Below are positions 39,683 through 55,411 of a stretch of DNA of 64,000 nt, in pieces (the first letter of the stretch is position 1; every line of letters begins with the position of its first letter). A program made the position numbers and the translations under genes. The stretch comes from Liolophura sinensis (taxonomy: Eukaryota > Mollusca > Polyplacophora > Chitonida > Chitonidae), in contig NC_088307.1 of the NCBI RefSeq assembly GCF_032854445.1, forward strand, positions 19,606,017-19,670,016, given 5' to 3'. The notes under the pieces are model-generated. The model was not told the origin of the DNA. It made no database searches and worked only from the letters and a program-made list of their open reading frames with translations.

Positions 39683-42600
39683 ATGTGTGGATCAGTTCAG
39701 CTTTACCAATTCTTCTTAAGCAGGCAGCTCGGAACGCTTGTCACAAATCGGTAGAGAATTTGAATTTGCGCATGCCTGCTTGAATTAAATTTTGATTTAA
39801 ATAGATTCTGAAAGATTTAACCGATTTTATGCCTGACGTTTTGACACATTTGGCATTTTCAAACACAAAACAATCTCAGACGGAAGCGCATGATTTACAT
39901 GTATCTTGTGCGATCGTCCTAGAAATGAAGCATGTCTCAGTGCTGCCGGTTATTGGGAATCAGGAATTTGTGTACAAGTGACCATCTCGACATGCCAGGA
40001 AAGAAGGGGGAAAGGGCAGGTGTGGTGGGTCGACTGCCGTCAGTCGAGTGGTTAAGTACACATATTTCATACACAAGTCGATTTCTCGTCCAGATATGCC
40101 GAGACTCAGCCATCAGCATATCGATCTTATGTTTGCAAGCAATAGCAGCAGACGACAGCCAGCGCGCGCTGACATTCTCATCTGACTACAACGCTGGATT
40201 CCATCATTGTTGGATCAGCCGCCCGTCTGATATGGCTCAACGAGCGTGGTGCGTGTAAGTCGTGTTTGAACGAGTCCAATTCATTTAAACAACTTATTTT
40301 CAACTCGCAAGCCTCGGTCACGATCTCTTCCTTTACACAATTACGAGTTACCGTTCTCAATACTATTCTCTCCGTTGCATGGAGTGCAAGTAGAAAGGAG
40401 CTAACTATATGCGCTATTGAAGATAGCATTAGTTAGACCCTCCATCACTGAAACAATGTTCGACTATTCTGATTTTTGTAGTAGTTCTTAATTGTAGTTC
40501 TCCGAAAGAGCGTAGAGTAGCACAACGTCTTTATGCCTTTTTTCACAGCTTGTCGCAGGAAACAATTTTCAAGCAATGAATCATGTTTTCCTGTAACAAA
40601 CTCTTCAGAGTTGGACAATGCGTTAATCTTTTGAAACAACTGTGCTCTTCATAGTTTCACTTTACTTGTACTAATTAGTTAATCAGTCTCTCTGTAAAAC
40701 AAAACACGCTTTGAGACTTTGTACTTAAATATTGTCAATCGTCTTACGGCATTTAGTACTTATCATACATTTAAGATGCTTCGTATACATGACTATCTAC
40801 TCTGTCCTCCGAAGAACAATGGCTTCCTTAACTCTAAGTATCGCTTTAGAGATACGGACGAAATATAATTTGTTCAGTTTAGATTATTGGTTCAAAATTT
40901 AATGACCAAGAAAAAGTCTGTTTAAGTGATACAAATGAAAAATTGCTCTGCAATATGAGTGAATTAATTGTACGTCGCATCACCATGGTAGCGTACAAAG
41001 AACAAAACTTCGTAACAAAATGAATTGATCGATTCTTTTCTTACTGCATCTCTACTGACTATACATGATGTTCCCAGTAAGTCGTGCTTCGCAATATTTA
41101 TATTGCGTAAAGAAGGCGTTTTATTAATTACACTGAGTACCTGGCATTGTTGGAGTATCTGCACTGTAAACATCTTAGACTCGTTTTGCCCTCAATCCCT
41201 CATTGGCTAATTGGCGGGCTCTACATTATCTTTGACTAGAAAAAAAAGATGCCCGTCATCGAAACCACTTCTTTTCCGAAATGACATGCCTGAAAGCATT
41301 TCGGTAATCAAAAGTTTGATTGCCTTTCGTCGAATAATAAAGTGGACAATTTCTGACGTCAAGTCTAACTATATATACAGGTCCTTTCCCAAAGGTTAGT
41401 CTCTGTTGTGGCCAAGGACATGCTTCCTTGTGTTAAACAATCTGGCGCGGCAGAATTACGGCATCACGTTATTTTCCTCCCCCGAACGCTTTGAAACGAA
41501 TACCAATTTTGGAGCATCCATTCCCAGGCCTTCATGTTTCCATTCATAAAACCCACTCATCGTGGGCAAAGTTCGTGATGGAAAGCACGTTACCGACTAG
41601 GAATGCCAGGATGCTGGTTTGGCCCAGTCCTGCATTAATGTGTATCTATCCCACGTACAGCTCCTAAAGCCGTATCCAAATCTCCGTTGGCACCGTGCCA
41701 AGATCGTAATTGACTTTTTTATCGCGGTCCAAGAGGATGACGTCATCGTTTGTAGAAGAGTGCCATGTGATTGGCTCCTAGACTGAATCCTGCCCAGCTT
41801 TCTTTTCTACTCTGCCAGGATAGTTTGTTGTAGTAGGCGAATTTTAAAAGTGCGAAGCCACTGACTGCAGTCTTACGGTCGCCATCGTTCTCTCCTACGA
41901 TATTACGTTATTCTTTTACATTATAGTAAAGTTTCCTTTCCATCTCCGAATTTATGTTTTTTACTTTGTTGCCCTTCCATATCCAAAGCTTGCCAAAAGC
42001 CAGTCTAATCACAACTCCACAATATATTCTCTATAGGCACACAGAATGTAGAGTCAAGGTGTTAAGATTGATTACTCAAAAACAAAAAAGGTTGAATGCT
42101 TATGCGAAAGTTGACCACTTCGCAGCAGTGGTTATGGGATTGTCTCGTTCTGTTTAGTTAAAGGGCTTTCATCTGCAAATGATATCAAAAGAGGTCAATT
42201 CACAGCTAATCCATTGTAAGGCAAAGACACACAACGGAACTGTAATGTCCAAAGAGGTTTTTCCAAGAACAATTTCGTCGATCACGTATTATCGCCTCAG
42301 TGTTTAGGACGAAGGTGTGGATGTGTATATCTGTTTATCATTTGCTTGTCTCATTTAAGGACGATGGTATAAGCATAAACCCTCAAAAGAGTTCCGATTG
42401 TATGTCTGTCTGTAGATGAGTGTGCAACAGGGGAGAGTAGTCATTTACACCGTGTCAGTGGGAATTTTCTTTTTGTGTAGGTCTATTTGTAGAGGTGTTG
42501 AATAAGACTCGGGTTATGAAAGACAAAAGATCTTAACTGGTTTCCCGGTCACGTATGTATAATTGCTGTACAGGCAAACACTACGCCTAACCCACAATAC

Positions 42601-45600
42601 CCCACGCATTTCCCTAGTGCTGTGCAGTTTACTAATTTAGATATCATTTTGAGTACAAATTATCATCACAGAAACACCCCTTATTCATTGAAGAACTCGA
42701 GGGCTTGATAGAAAAAAGGAGTTTAGATGTTATCACCGTCATTCTGGAGCCAGAGCTTCGCTTGACACAGCTGACGGCCGCAGGAATGTCACATGACTTA
42801 CTTCGCACCGAAAAATATAGGTCAGCCATTTGTGTTAAAACATGTAGATTTCATGCCTGCATCTGACGTCTTCATGTAATCGATACATGGTAAATATGCA
42901 TTGCACTGAGAGCCTTAGAGGCGTTGTCCTCATATTTTGATCAAATTCGATATATTTTACAGATATTTTGCTGCCATTTGATACGTTTAATGCGCCATGT
43001 GTGCTGACTCACGGTTCAAGTCTATCAAATATGCCGTACAGGTGATTGCTTCACTGTGGCTATGTGTCAGTCTTCTGTAAAAAAAAAATGGGTACAACTC
43101 CGTCTACAACAGTTCAACTACAGGATATTTGTACTGCTCCATGAAGATACTTGTAATATCTTTAAACATACTTTTACCCCCCCCCGTCAACTAAATGGGA
43201 CGTTTCCGTTAACGCAGAATTAGGTTATTCTATTGCGGTGCTTTACAGTCATGCATTCTATTAATCGACGGCAAAATCTTTTATTTAACAATAATAGATT
43301 TTGCTGTCATTTGGCATCCAGTGACATCCTCCATCTCATTCTAGTCCCGTGATAGGCGCTTTACGCCTTTGTTCAATATGGCATGCACTTATTTGACTAA
43401 CGATCTTTCCGTCAAGGCTGTCAAACATCGACTGGCCACGTGATATCCGGAGTGCATTTTTCTCGGCGTTCTCTTCATTCCTACAAATATTTACTGGCTA
43501 CTTAACATCAGGATATTAATTAGGAAGTTAAGCTAAAATACGGATGAATCGATGACGAGATTGTTTGTAGAACCTGTATTCCTCGGACATTGTTATTTGC
43601 ATCCCTCGCAACCAAAAATAAACAAAAATCATCCTGATGTCGATTTCCTTGGGCGTCATTGGGATCTGCAAAAGCTTCTCGTTTGCCTGCTCAAACGTCG
43701 GTGCCAGACGGCAGAAAGGACCATTCAAAACCGAACAGTACAAATTCCCGTGAAGAAAGACAAAATGGATGCTGAATATTTCATCTCGAAGTGTAGCTGC
43801 CATGGCTTATATTACAAAGAGAAGGTACGTCCAGATCTCACCCCTTCACGTACAGACCAGAACGAAACAAAATGACCGCTACGCGAGCATGAGCTCTCCC
43901 CCTCCCCTCCCGCGCATGTGCATTTGCGTAAAGCTCCTCATAATGAAGGATAACACATTGTCAACAACAGCAACAACTCCTCCTCCCATATAGGGGCTTG
44001 TCGCAGACGAGAATCGGGGGGCGCATGCACGAAATACAAATGTTACGAAAAAGGGGCAGGAATCTGTAATCAGTGATATCAAAAACAATTTTTAAATATT
44101 CCAGATGCTCGATAGGAATCAGATTTAAATGACTTTTCAGTTCTAAACATGCATTTATATAAACATGTAATACAAACTCATCTATGCTTACAACCCTTCA
44201 CACTTCTAAATTGTGACTATGACCGGTGGTTAAACCCCATCCGTTGCTGTTAATTATTCAACAAGTGGAATTAGTTTAAGTCAACACTTTTGTTGAGGAT
44301 TTATGTCAACATTGTTGTTGAGGACTTAAGTCAACACCTTCGTTGAAGTATACAAATTTTGCCTATTGTGCCTATTTCCTCTTTGAAAGAAAATTCGCTT
44401 GTCTTTTCTTGTCGACGTGTAACTTGGTACTACCATGATTGACAGGGTCCACGAATGTCACAGTTCATGTACGGTCGCAAATCCCAGAGATGCATGCATG
44501 GTTTGGAGTTACAATGACCATTGCCACCCGACCGGCCCATATGGAATTGAGCATGGTGGTTTTTGCTGGGGTTGAAATAATCTTTCTGTCTGCAAGCTGA
44601 CTGGTAGAGAGGACACCGTCACGTCATCATATCCTAGGGCGTATCTGGGTAAACCGGTCATATGGGGTAGGCCTACCATCCAGGCACCTGCTGGAGGGGT
44701 GCATTGTCCTCAACTATAGAGGTTATTGGTTAGCGCCTGTCGGGTAACCTTTTATAATGTACTTCCCACGAGACTCAAGGTTCTTACCCATGCCATGACG
44801 CTGACTGCACTCGCAAACTTGTCTGCCGCAGGTTTCTTCCGCATCTGATGCAAACTATGAGTCTTTTGTACGCAGTTAATGTGCAGATGCAAAGAATGTT
44901 CGTTTTAATGTAATTTTTTCGCACAGCTTATAAGGTCAGCTAGGCTCACCCCTTTTACCCTACACCAGTTCTTACTTGCAAAGGCTGAGGCAACCACGTA
45001 AGACCTTGAAACTTCTAAAATGGTGGCTATGACTCGTGAGAATCCAAAACCATGGACATATCCGTAGCAGTAATCACGGAAAGCAGAAATATTGTGGCAA
45101 AACCTGGTTTTACAGGCCACTGATCGAATTCTTTTATATGAGAAAGTGTTTGATATGTGAGAAAGTGTTTTCAACAAATTTGTTAGGTGAAACGACATGG
45201 CGACCTTGATTTTGGCCGCAAAAATAATGTTTCCTCGACTAGCATTTTATTTCCAGTCACATAACCCTATCTCGATTTGTGGCTAAATATAGTCCGGGCA
45301 AACCTTGCTCTCGAAGTTGTCTGCACTGAAGCCAGCGCTAACCATACAACCGGTAGACGAGAAATCGATTGGCGAGTCCTCGGTTAAAGTTCGTTGCTTA
45401 TGGTCGAGTCCATTTAGATGACAGGCAGGCAGGCAGACGAGTGAATCTTCGATAGGCTAAGCAAAGAGCCGAGTCTTCTGAGACCGAGGCAAAGTTTACA
45501 AAGATAAATTTGGAAGCGCTGTGACCTTTTTCTTATTTCCTTTTCTTTTGCTCAAGGCGGGATGCAAAACCCGTGCCACACTTTACATGGCCCTTTTGAC

Positions 45601-46196
45601 AGGCGTTGCGTAAAAGGTTTCGATTTTTATCCCCCGCGCCAAACTGGCCATGGCGTTACTACATCCAAAGTTTCGCTTTATTATCCCTTATTGATGCGTC
45701 GTCGTTTCGAGAAACTGTCTTCAAAAGTGACAAGAAAGACAGATGCAGGGCATTTTTCCTTTCGGGCAAATAGACTACCGCCATTCTCATCCATCAGGCG
45801 AACGCCGCATTACTATGGGTGTTGGGTCTTACCGCCCAACTTTATCGTCTGTATAGTCGCAACAGCTTTCCATATGCAATGACAAATGAGACCAGTCGAA
45901 CGTGGGGAAGCCACTTGATGAGTTCACCTCGAGCAACTTCCCTCTGGCTTCTCTAAACCATTGGCAGCTAATAATCCATATGCATGGAATATACTGAGCC
46001 CTTCATTCCTTGTACAAAATAACCGTGCCGAATACATCCACATTATTTAATATGACTGCTTCATTCTTGTGTATAAGTGTATACCGCAGTGTTGTTACTT
46101 TAATTTGTAAAGGTGGATCTCCTGGCTTTTCTGCCCACTGCTGGTGCGTGGAAGCTGCTTTCGTTGCGATAACCTATCCTTGACCGACTGATTAAA
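39683..46196. other. Intron 1, longest stretch without a recognised repeat
   Basis: No exon recognised. A 27-28-bp motif is repeated three times at 44279-44350 ('aagtcaacacttttgttgag'). Open frames such as 43552-43875 and its minus-strand partner, and 45562-45882, have no motif I can name. Confidence 0.5.
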
Positions 46197-46406
46197 ATGA
46201 ATACAAAAAGGTGGACACAACAGCTTGGTGTTCTATACAAACGCAGATTCTACCTGCTTCTTGTTATTATCTTTCTTTTATTTATGTATCTATTTGAAGG
46301 AAACAATTCTGGATGGTTGCAAAGATTTCGAGAACCTATAAATGTCGCCCCCATCAATGGTGAACATAATTATAGCGCAACATTTAACTTCACCTTACAA
46401 AAGTAG
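46197..46406 (+). CDS. Possible first exon of a type II membrane protein, inside Cav2 intron 1
   Basis: A 69-codon open frame from ATG. It has a short basic N-terminus ('MNTKRWTQQLGVLYKRR'), one hydrophobic helix of about 17 residues ('FYLLLVIIFLLFMYLF'), then a 36-residue tail with three N-glycosylation sequons (NNS, NYS, NFT). This is the layout of Golgi glycosyltransferases and sulfotransferases: cytoplasmic tail, signal anchor, luminal stem. It ends at a TAG that overlaps a weak potential donor (AAAA|GTAGGG at 46403), so it could be a 5' exon or a relic. I saw no catalytic domain downstream. It may be chance; the cluster of matching traits is the only support. Confidence 0.25.
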   Translation: MNTKRWTQQLGVLYKRRFYLLLVIIFLLFMYLFEGNNSGWLQRFREPINVAPINGEHNYSATFNFTLQK

Positions 46407-48707
46407 GGCCACATATATATCTATAACCTGAGGATGTTGTGTTACGCACTACCCCTTATGTTAGTGGAGGAAATGCTGTACAAACCCATCCGTCAATATA
46501 CGTAAACGCTTTTTAATACCCTGCAGACAGTGTTTTTGCAAACCAACGCAACGCTGCATGCTTGTAACTACCGAACATGCAGTGGACATTATGTCGTGAT
46601 CGTTACTACGTATACGTGTGGGCGTGACGTTCAGGAAGCGTTGCTGTGAAAGATGTCTAAGTCTGTAGAGGTTTGTGTATAACACGCAGCAGATAATGTG
46701 AGAACCTGGAAATTATTTATCCAGTAAGCACAGATTAAAGTTAGGCAAGTCGTCCAGATAAGAAATAAGACGTTTGAAGGCTGATTAATATGTCATCGCT
46801 ACCAGCGAGCTGATTGGTGAAGGCGACAAGCTGATTGGTGACAAACGTCAAACCTTCATGAGTATACATGACTATTCAACTACAATGTAAATGTGAAATT
46901 CTATAACGCTTCTAAGTATAACTAACCAAGAAATACATTCGGTGATCGAAAAACGGAAAAAGTGTGGGTCCATGTATTTTAGAAAACAGAAAACGTGCTT
47001 AATATTCTCACTGTATATGTCGTGCGTGTTGTTATCAAACGCGTTAAAGTGTTTAGATGACTTACAGTGAAGGTTCGGAAGAAACAGGGGATTTGAGAAA
47101 GCTTCCTGCCTGACTGGCGTCAACCCCCTCTGGCGATTCTGATTCATAATGCATTAGGAAATTACCGAGTGGTGTTTGCCAGGCATAGGGTCCCACTAGT
47201 GCTATGGATACATAATTGCCACCAGATCCTCATAGATAAAGCTCAAACTCGCGAGGACGTAGGGTGGATGCACAACAGACAATTCGTTGGCGTCCTGCCC
47301 AGCCTTCAGGTTGTGCCCAGCAAGATCTGTCGGTCCCCCCCCCCCCCACCCCAACCCCTCCCTTGGGATCTTTGTCGATGGTCGTCAGTAGAATACAGGC
47401 TGATTTCAGTCAGTCTGCCAGGATTTCAAACCAGAAATTATTTAACACCAGTTAACATGATCAATGTTTGGGGTATTTCCCACATGCTGTAGTCAAGTCT
47501 GGAGCATTCGGCTCTGCGCGACCCCGCCGGGTGTACACGGAAATGACCGAATAGTATGTTGGTGATTACCAGGGAACACTTGGCTTACCCGTTGTGGGAT
47601 TACTTTGATGAAATAAAACCTTTCGATATATTCTTCAAACTATATTATAGACGTCCATAGCATTGTATATATTCGGGCTGCAAATGTTTTCTGGGTGTTA
47701 AATTGGTACTACTCCAGCTGATGCGTTCTTTGTAAGTGGCACATAACTGAATTATTGATAAATATACATGCATTGGTAAAAGTGTTTCTCACTATTTTGT
47801 TGATGGCATTGTACAACATAGAGTCGAACAGTATACGATCCTTTGGATAATTTCAGTGTCATTTGGTGAACGTTTTGTAACAAAAGTTCATATTAAACAT
47901 CGTAGAGTTGAGAAAAACACATCTTCCAGCTTTTAACCATCCGTTTTAGTCACATCGCCCATACAAATTATCCGCTGAGTGCTGTGGCTATGTGATGAAG
48001 AAATCCCTGAAACCGATAATATACACACAGAACTGAACCCAAGCAGTGCCAATCCAAGCAGTGCTCTCGTGAGCAAAGGTAGCGTTTAGTGTTGGGCACA
48101 TTGATTGATAGCCTGCCTTTCACATCCCGTCGAATTAGCTGGGCGATGAGATGCTAGCGTTCCCTGATGGCCATTATACCATTTTGGTCAAGGAGTCGTC
48201 GGTCCGTGCGTGTTCATCCAAACGCACAGATGACATGCCATTATAGGACTTGACCAGCGTCCAACCAGACGCAGGGGACACTGGTCACTGGCAAGCTTTA
48301 ACTAGCTGTAATTTCGACTTGTTGTCACTCGCCGTTGGTTCGAATGGTGCATCAGTGCCCCACAGGAGGCAGTGGTTTATTAGCATCTGACGGTTTGTTC
48401 TTACTCGCCAACTCCTGGAAGGCCACCCTGAGTCTTGCGATGGAAGGGCCAGGGAAACGCGAGAGTGGAGCAGGCTAATTGCCTAATGGTGAAGTATTTT
48501 AACGACCCCTTGCACCTAAGATGCCATCCAGTCCGCGTTCGTTTACCGATGAGTGTCATTAAATGCTGACCAATTCAGACACCCGTGCTTGTTCGACTGA
48601 AAGTCAAATCTAAAAACTTCCACATGGTCTACAGAGAGCAGCTTTGATTGCGTTTAATTAGTCCTTCCAGTTCGTATAGATTGAGTTAGGGAGGATGGTT
48701 CTTTCAG
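46407..48707. other. Intron 1, unannotated
   Basis: No catalytic domain or further exon follows the candidate at 46197-46406. A C-rich run lies at 47337-47357. Confidence 0.5.
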
Positions 48708-48780
48708 TGCCTGATCGCCGTCGTATAAGTATCTATTCTTGAGTATGGCGTAAAACACCAATCAGATAAATAAATAAATC
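48708..48780 (+). repeat. Family A SINE, 3' end only
   Basis: 'cgccgtcgtataagtatcta' then 'gagtatggcgtaaaacacca' and an (AAAT)n tail. Confidence 0.9.
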
Positions 48781-49508
48781 TTTCAATGTCTTTGAGGAAG
48801 AATGGGTGACAAATTGGAAATGACGCACCCTGATTCCAACGACTGACTATAACTCTATATTCCAATCGATAAATGAAATGAATGCAACAAACTTTATTTA
48901 CGAACTCTAATCGTGTTGCACATCGATGGTTTCTCGGAGAGCGAGATTTCTTTTGAAGACATGTCTTTGTCATTGTTTCATATTCAGACAATTTGATCAG
49001 AAGCCTCGGAAAGACTCTTCATCCGCGGCATCCAAGGAATTCTCGACTCGATGGGCATCTGTAATAGCAGTAATATCACAGGGGTGGTTTTCTGTGGGGA
49101 AATATTCTATTGTTTAACATGGTATCGATCAGCATCGATGTATGCTGACAAAAAATGGGGAAGGAGCAAAGGATTTATCTTGGAAAGGTCACTGATAAAT
49201 TCTGTTTTTTCAGTTCGTTTCCGGTGAGTGAAATGACTCCATTTTGCACCTTTGTCGATCAAGTTTGAGGAGTTATTAGTTCTTCCCAAAATGGAGAAAG
49301 GTATCAGATCAAATCAAAGAAAACATGTCTTGCGGGTTTATATCTTTACAGATGTTGTAATATTCTCTACTGTGTTCCCCGATGTATCTATGCATATATA
49401 TTTATATTTTTTGTTTTGGGGCATCTTGAAGAATTCGGTGGTAATTTTTCAAAATCAGTCACGATGGTGTTATGTCTTCTGAGACAAACCATCTACGCAA
49501 ACCACCGA
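48781..49508. other. Intron 1, unannotated
   Basis: Nothing recognised. Confidence 0.5.
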
Positions 49509-49820
49509 TGAACGAGAGAGTGAGTAGTGATTGGGGTTTAACGTCGTACTTAACAATTTTTCAGTCATATGATGACGAAGGAATCCTTGTTGCAGGATAG
49601 ATTTCTAGATTTTATCTAGTACTGCTTCACCGAGACGCCTTACCGAAGGCAAGTAAGCCCCACCGCCCAAGCCATTGTACTGATACGGGTCAACCAGTCG
49701 TTGCACTATCCTCTTCATGCTGAACGTCAAGACATTTTAAAGTCTTAGATGTGAGACTATTGACCCTGGGTCTACCGCTCCCGAAGCGGACACCCTACCA
49801 ATTGTGCTATCGGGGCAGCC
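49509..49820 (-). repeat. Family B SINE (tRNA-derived), inverted
   Basis: Its 3' part is at the left ('ggggtttaacgtcgtactta', 'atttttcagtcatatgatga') and its tRNA-like head at the right. Read in reverse the head has a stem 'ccgcttcgggagcgg' whose loop carries TTCGGGA, like tRNA-Pro with a CGG anticodon. Confidence 0.88.
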
Positions 49821-52561
<2,741 letters not shown>

Positions 52562-52671
52562 CATACTCCTTACAGCGCATGTACGCCCAACGCTCGATTT
52601 ATGTCACTGCCACTACTAGACAAGCTTGAACATAATTTGGTCAATGCAAGTAGGCCTAAGCTTGTCTAGGC
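52562..52671. repeat. Copy of the 12.4-kb inverted-repeat element arm, ending in a hairpin
   Basis: 'catactccttacagcgcatg' and 'tgtcactgccactactagac' match the arms at 12358-12672. The segments 52616-52627 and 52658-52669 are perfect 12-bp inverted repeats (ctagacaagctt / aagcttgtctag). Confidence 0.72.
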
Positions 52672-52924
52672 GTAGCGTGACCACTGGTGTCCTCAGATTT
52701 AAATATAAATTCTACAGATTTACGTTATGATGGAAACTACATTTTTGTAGTGGACAAAAACTACCTTTTAGTACCTTACTGAGATGACGATACCGTATAG
52801 CATATGTTTATATAAGAAACTAATATTGAATCCTTGCGTGATGAAAGCGTGTAGTTGTTAGTATCCATACGCGGCGACAGAGCAAGCATTATTTACTCTC
52901 GTACGTACATATAAAGTAGCATAC

Positions 52925-53122
52925 AAGGCGAAGCCACGTTAAGCCCGGAAGTCGCAGGGTCGAATCCAACTCTCGCTGACTCGGGATTTGTCAGGCACCA
53001 GGTATATGGAAGGCGGCAGTTTACTCCACTCCTCGATTTCCTCAATGCATTGTAAAACTGACTGTCATCATACCTATAAGTGAAACATTGTTGTGTACGC
53101 TTTAAACACCAACATTTATTTA
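52925..53122 (+). repeat. SINE of the second type, without the family A middle
   Basis: B box 'gggtcgaatccaactctcgc', then 'gtcaggcaccaggtatatgg', and a 3' end of 'cctataagtgaaacattgtt' and 'cgctttaaacacc', clearly related to the family A 3' end. Confidence 0.7.
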
Positions 53123-53132
53123 GTAAATGGAT

Positions 53133-53281
53133 AAAAACCTGCGGATGGTCGTGGGTTTCCACCGGGCTCTGCCCGGTTTCCTCCCACCCTAATGCTGGCC
53201 GCCATCGTAAAACTGAAATATTCTTGAGTACGGCGTAAAACATCAATCAAATAAATAAATGGGTAAATAAATAAATAAATG
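53133..53281 (+). repeat. Family A SINE, 3' part
   Basis: 'cctgcggatggtcgtgggtt', 'ctctgcccggtttcctccca', 'gaaatattcttgagtacggc' and a long (AAAT)n tail. It follows the preceding SINE directly. Confidence 0.93.
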
Positions 53282-53329
53282 ACATCGAACTAAAAATTAT
53301 TGATTGTGTTAAATTTTTGATGTGTTATG

Positions 53330-53660
53330 TCTGACAGCGTCCGCTTTGGGAGCGGTAGATTCGGGATCAATCCTGAGTCGAGTGACCCCTAAGACTTTAA
53401 AAGAGGAAGCTGTAGCTTCCTCGCTTGGCGTTCAGCATTAAGGGGATAGTGCAACGACTAGTTGACCGTATCAGTATAATGGTTCGGGCAGGGCCGCTTA
53501 CTTGCTTTCGGTAATGGGGTCTCAGTGAAGCAGCACTAAATAAAAGAGCGGTGGAAATCCATCCTGCAACAAGGAGGCACTCTAAGGATTCCTTCGTCGT
53601 CATATGACTGAAAAGTTGTTAGGTACGACGTTAAACCCCAAGTGCTCACTCACTCTCCAT
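53330..53660 (+). repeat. Family B SINE, full length
   Basis: tRNA-like head 'gcgtccgctttgggagcggt' with B-box-like 'cgggatcaatcctgagtcga'; body 'agaggaagctgtagcttcct', 'gtgaagcagcactaaataaa'; 3' end 'tcatatgactgaaaagttgt', 'tacgacgttaaaccccaagt', then 'cactcactc'. Confidence 0.88.
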
Positions 53661-54327
53661 GCAATCACATCTGGGGCTGTCTATAAGTGTCTAAAAATAG
53701 ACTTCGGAGAGGATTCCCCAAGCAGGTGGGGCTAGCGTGATGGAGTTTCCGGCGCGAAAACAAAAGTGTGTAGGAGGGATGTATTTGATGAAACTTCCTC
53801 GTATTTAATTACTTGTAATACTTGCTTTCATACAGTTGTTGTTGTTGTTGTTGTTGGCTTGATTTTAAGCCGTTCGTGACGATTCGTAAAAACTGTTGCT
53901 ATTCATTCACGCGTAAAAATATGGCTTATTGGTGCGTGTGCGCTGGTCTGAAAATGATGACTTATGGGGACCCCAATTATCGTAGGAAACTTGGCAGCAA
54001 CTACGGGTACCATAATGCCCAAAGACGGCGTGGAATTACATCGTGTTATGGTCGGTGTCACAGGTGGCTTATATCACTGACAAATGTTACAAGTGCTGTT
54101 ACTTAATGAGTATCTGTGACAAGTCATGTCATGACAACAGGTTACTTTATACTTAGGCCTACAGATTATAGTCAACACTTACTATATCTGTCCGCGACGG
54201 CTTTACTAATATTGATACGTAAATTCCTGTGTCCAGCATATATGTATATCGTTAGTTTGTCAGTGACAAATACTCTGTGTGATGTATGTAATGCTGTTTA
54301 GACGTCTTAATTCTTCATTAGTCTGTC
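53661..54327. other. Intron 1 near its 3' end, unannotated
   Basis: A (GTT)n run lies at 53835-53857. The open frame 53822-54106 has no recognised domain. Confidence 0.5.
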
Positions 54328-54468
54328 AGCAGCCTGCGGATGGTTCGTAGGCTTCTCATGGGCTTTGCCAGGTTTCAACCCACCATAATGCTGGCGGCCG
54401 TTGTATAAGTGAAATATTCTTGAGTGTGGCTTAAAGCACCTATCAAATAAATAAGTAAATAAATAAAT
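54328..54468 (+). repeat. Family A SINE, 3' part, about 370 bp before exon 2
   Basis: 'cagcctgcggatggttcgta', 'ccataatgctggcggccgtt' and 'gtataagtgaaatattcttg' with an (AAAT)n tail. It does not overlap the U12 branch site. Confidence 0.92.
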
Positions 54469-54818
54469 CTTCATTGTATGATTTAATTTTAAGTTTTACT
54501 TTATAGATACAACTGTGTGTATATTATCATTGTGTATGTAAGCCTATAGACGTGTACATCACAAACATATCTGGCACTGGACTTTTTCTTCAGCCTATGT
54601 CATGGAATAATTTGTTTTCATATTTTTATTACTACTTCTCTGTTTATTGTATTTATTTTCTTTTCTTCTTTATTTAATAAAGCTGATGAAAATTTTCTTA
54701 GAAAGATATGTACCGGTAGTCTAATTTTGAAATTATCTACGATTATAGTATCCAATTACTTAGAATGAGACTTATAATCTTTGAGCTGTATACATACCTA
54801 CCTTTGCCCACATGTGTA

Positions 54819-54836
54819 TTCCTTAACCCTCTTCAC
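54819..54836 (+). promoter_or_regulatory. U12-type branch site and AC 3' splice site of intron 1
   Basis: TTCCTTAAC at 54819-54827 matches the minor-class branch consensus TTCCTTRAY. The likely branch adenosine (54825 or 54826) sits about 10-12 nt before the AC at 54835-54836, the short spacing typical of U12 introns. The nearest AGs (54785 and 54846) are poor alternatives: the first adds unrelated residues, the second deletes the conserved Pro-Phe-Glu. Confidence 0.9.
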
Positions 54837-54942
54837 GCCGTTCGAGTACATGGTCCTCCTCACCATCATAGCAAACTGCATAGTCCTAGCGCTAGAGGAA
54901 CACCTACCGGAGGGTGACAAGACGCCCTTAGCAGAACAGCTG
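54837..54942 (+). CDS. Cav2: Cav2 alpha-1 subunit, exon 2 (IS1 segment)
   Basis: The exon encodes the first membrane helix of repeat I and the start of the IS1-IS2 loop. The first base completes a Gly codon from exon 1. The translation then runs '[19 protein letters not shown]' and on into '[16 protein letters not shown]', almost residue for residue the Cav2 pattern. The length, 106 bp, equals my recollection of the matching vertebrate exon. The donor is CTG|GTAAGT at 54943, phase 0. The open frame starting at 54781 and running on to 55095 includes intron on both sides and is not all coding. Confidence 0.96.
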
Positions 54943-55411
54943 GTAAGTAAGGGTGAGGTATGGTTGGAAGAAGTGGGTGGGAAGGCTTATGCGGCTTGGT
55001 TCTGCGGACATTGCAGTGGGGAGGCAAATGAGTGCTGTGCAGGCTTTGATAACAGCTTGAAATGGAAACCTGGGTTGTCAAATAATTGTAAATGACATGC
55101 ATTTAAAAAGTAGTACTTAAGAAAATAACATGCAACATTTGAGAAAATAAAATGCATCATTTGAGAAAATAACATATGCATTGAGAAAACCATGTTGTTA
55201 AAGTGATAAAAGACAAAAAATTTTAAAAAAAGCGTGAAAATTGTATCAGAAAGTATTAGTAAAAATAAGAATTCCCTACATAAAAAGAATTGACTGAAAT
55301 AAGGCTTACATTTGAATTGTATAAATTATGCAAAGTTTAAGTTCTGCATAAATTATGTCATTATTTTTCATATATATACAAGTAATGGTGGGTGTTTTTT
55401 TTTTGTTTCAG
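54943..55411 (+). other. Cav2 intron 2 (469 bp)
   Basis: GT-AG intron with donor GTAAGT and a long T-rich tract (TTTTTTTTTGTTTCAG) before exon 3. It is AT-rich, with short repeats of 'gagaaaata' around 55121-55190. No other feature was seen. Confidence 0.92.

Noticed and set aside
43528-43875. Overlapping + and - open frames of about 100 residues
   Set aside because: No recognisable motif, no splice context and no bias favouring either strand.
44640-44850. Possible further SINE ('aggttattggttagcgcctg')
   Set aside because: Only a short head-like match; the B box and 3' end could not be confirmed.
49750-49820. Possible tRNA-Pro gene
   Set aside because: It continues into the body of a family B SINE and the stems are imperfect; it is a SINE head. 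The heads at 35873, 53330, 57816, 58300 and 63211 are likewise not tRNA genes.
54781-54836. Extension of exon 2 upstream to the AG at 54785
   Set aside because: The added residues match no Cav2 protein and would replace the exon 1 join, while the U12 AC acceptor at 54836 gives the exact family sequence.
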